Source: Myxococcales bacterium
Lineage (GTDB): Bacteria > Myxococcota_A > Polyangia > Palsa-1104
Length of the DNA: 36,319 nt
Direction: 5' to 3'
Assembly: GCA_028287105.1 (NCBI GenBank)
Contig: JAQBQH010000375.1
Span: 1 to 36,319, forward strand
Position 1 is the stretch's first letter, and every line of letters begins with the position of its first letter. The notes beneath the pieces are model-generated. The model was not told where the DNA came from and ran no database searches. It saw nothing but the letters and a program-made list of their open reading frames with translations. A program made the translations under genes and the position numbers. Positions 35,868-36,319 of this stretch are shown one piece after another.

Positions 35868-36319
35868 TCACAAATCCATCGTGCAGGCGTTGATCTTGGT
35901 CGTGCAGACCGCGCCGCCCTTGCAGTCGGGCGAGGCCGGATCTGGGCACATGCCGGTCGGCGGTCCCGGATTCTGCGGGTCGACCGTAAAGTCGCCGAAG
36001 ATCAGATTGCGCGCATTGTTGATGCACGGAATGCAGGTCATGGACGTCATCGCCTGGCACTGCGCATAGGTGAGGCCCTGATCGCAGAGGATCTGACCAC
36101 CGGCGCCCGGCTCGCCGGCCGGAATCGTGACCGAAGCGCACTTGCCGAGCATGTCGCTCGGCGGCGCGCAATAGTCCTGACCACACTGGAAGGCCGTCGC
36201 CCACTTGTTGGCGGAGCCGGTCTTGCCCTGCTTCGAGCACATCGTGAAGCAGCTGTTGATGTCGCCCGTTCCGCCGACGACACACTGCAAGACGCAGTTG
36301 CCGACGCCGAGGCAGTTCA
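35868..36319 (-). CDS. Cys-rich secreted protein, 5' end beyond the window
   Basis: The frame is open from the right edge to TGA at 35868-35870, giving 149 residues; the start and any signal peptide are outside the window. It has about 16 Cys, including CVVGG, CFTMCSKQGK, TCIPCINNARN and a terminal CTTKINACTMDL. The C-I-P-C-I-N-N and N-A-C-T-M-D-L motifs align with those of the downstream lipoprotein (TACATCINN; SACTADM), indicating a duplicated gene pair 15 bp apart. The function is unknown; surface exposure is inferred from the paralogue's lipobox. Confidence 0.7.
   Translation of the reverse strand, partial: NCLGVGNCVLQCVVGGTGDINSCFTMCSKQGKTGSANKWATAFQCGQDYCAPPSDMLGKCASVTIPAGEPGAGGQILCDQGLTYAQCQAMTSMTCIPCINNARNLIFGDFTVDPQNPGPPTGMCPDPASPDCKGGAVCTTKINACTMDL

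Noticed and set aside
1-36319. tRNA, rRNA, CRISPR, insertion sequences, prophage
   Set aside because: No cloverleaf-like arms with CCA-type ends, no rRNA motifs, no regularly spaced repeats, and no transposase, integrase or terminal inverted repeats were recognised by reading.

Overview
The window is about 36.3 kb of GC-rich, tightly packed bacterial DNA. Several features suggest a myxobacterium-like deltaproteobacterium (Myxococcota): many ECF-type sigma factors, exported TPR proteins with proline-rich linkers, Cys-rich surface lipoproteins, GTG starts, and strong GC3 bias that leaves long open antisense frames. This is inference from gene style; no rRNA or other phylogenetic marker is present. 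I saw no tRNA, rRNA, CRISPR array, insertion sequence, phage gene or attachment site, and no gene-free stretch longer than about 300 bases.

Layout. 1-2608: the tail of a YfhO-like membrane protein, a MauE/DoxX-like membrane protein, a stand-alone receiver domain, a rhodanese, and an adenosine deaminase divergent from the rhodanese across only 20 bp. 2688-5590: a sigma-70 promoter, an ECF-like sigma factor with a Cys-rich tail, an overlapping porin-like gene, and a convergent DUF481 outer-membrane protein. 5746-11687: a three-gene operon made of a short Hsp70, a TPR protein ending in an ATPase-less Lon protease domain, and a J-like-domain/TPR membrane protein. This is the strongest candidate for an undescribed system. 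11708-14684 (minus): reverse transsulfuration genes (cystathionine beta-synthase, then a cystathionine gamma-lyase type enzyme) and a 56-aa zinc ribbon.

14737-20312: small proteins (52 aa, a YbjN-like protein, a 66-aa Cys-rich protein), an exported TPR protein divergent from a one-POTRA Omp85 protein, and a tail-anchored zinc-ribbon/coiled-coil protein. 20329-22474 (minus): the PEP synthase/PPDK regulatory protein and an orphan radical SAM/SPASM enzyme with an ECF-like promoter. 22565-26614: a translationally coupled ECF sigma, zinc-finger anti-sigma and secreted caspase-like/EF-hand/beta-barrel operon, followed by another sigma factor. 26648-36319 (minus): a long co-directional run containing an SH3-like/propeller-like protein coupled to an SPFH protein, an MFS transporter, an exported GH13 lipoprotein, a 73-aa membrane protein coupled to a Cys-rich lipoprotein, which is itself coupled to a TPR protein, and two paralogous Cys-rich secreted proteins (the last is cut by the window edge).

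Themes. Envelope biogenesis and stress signalling dominate, with three sigma factors, several outer-membrane barrels, and surface lipoproteins. Genes are often coupled by 4-bp overlaps. Convergent genes usually end in short GC-rich hairpins without a T tract, and some start codons sit almost on the predicted transcription start.
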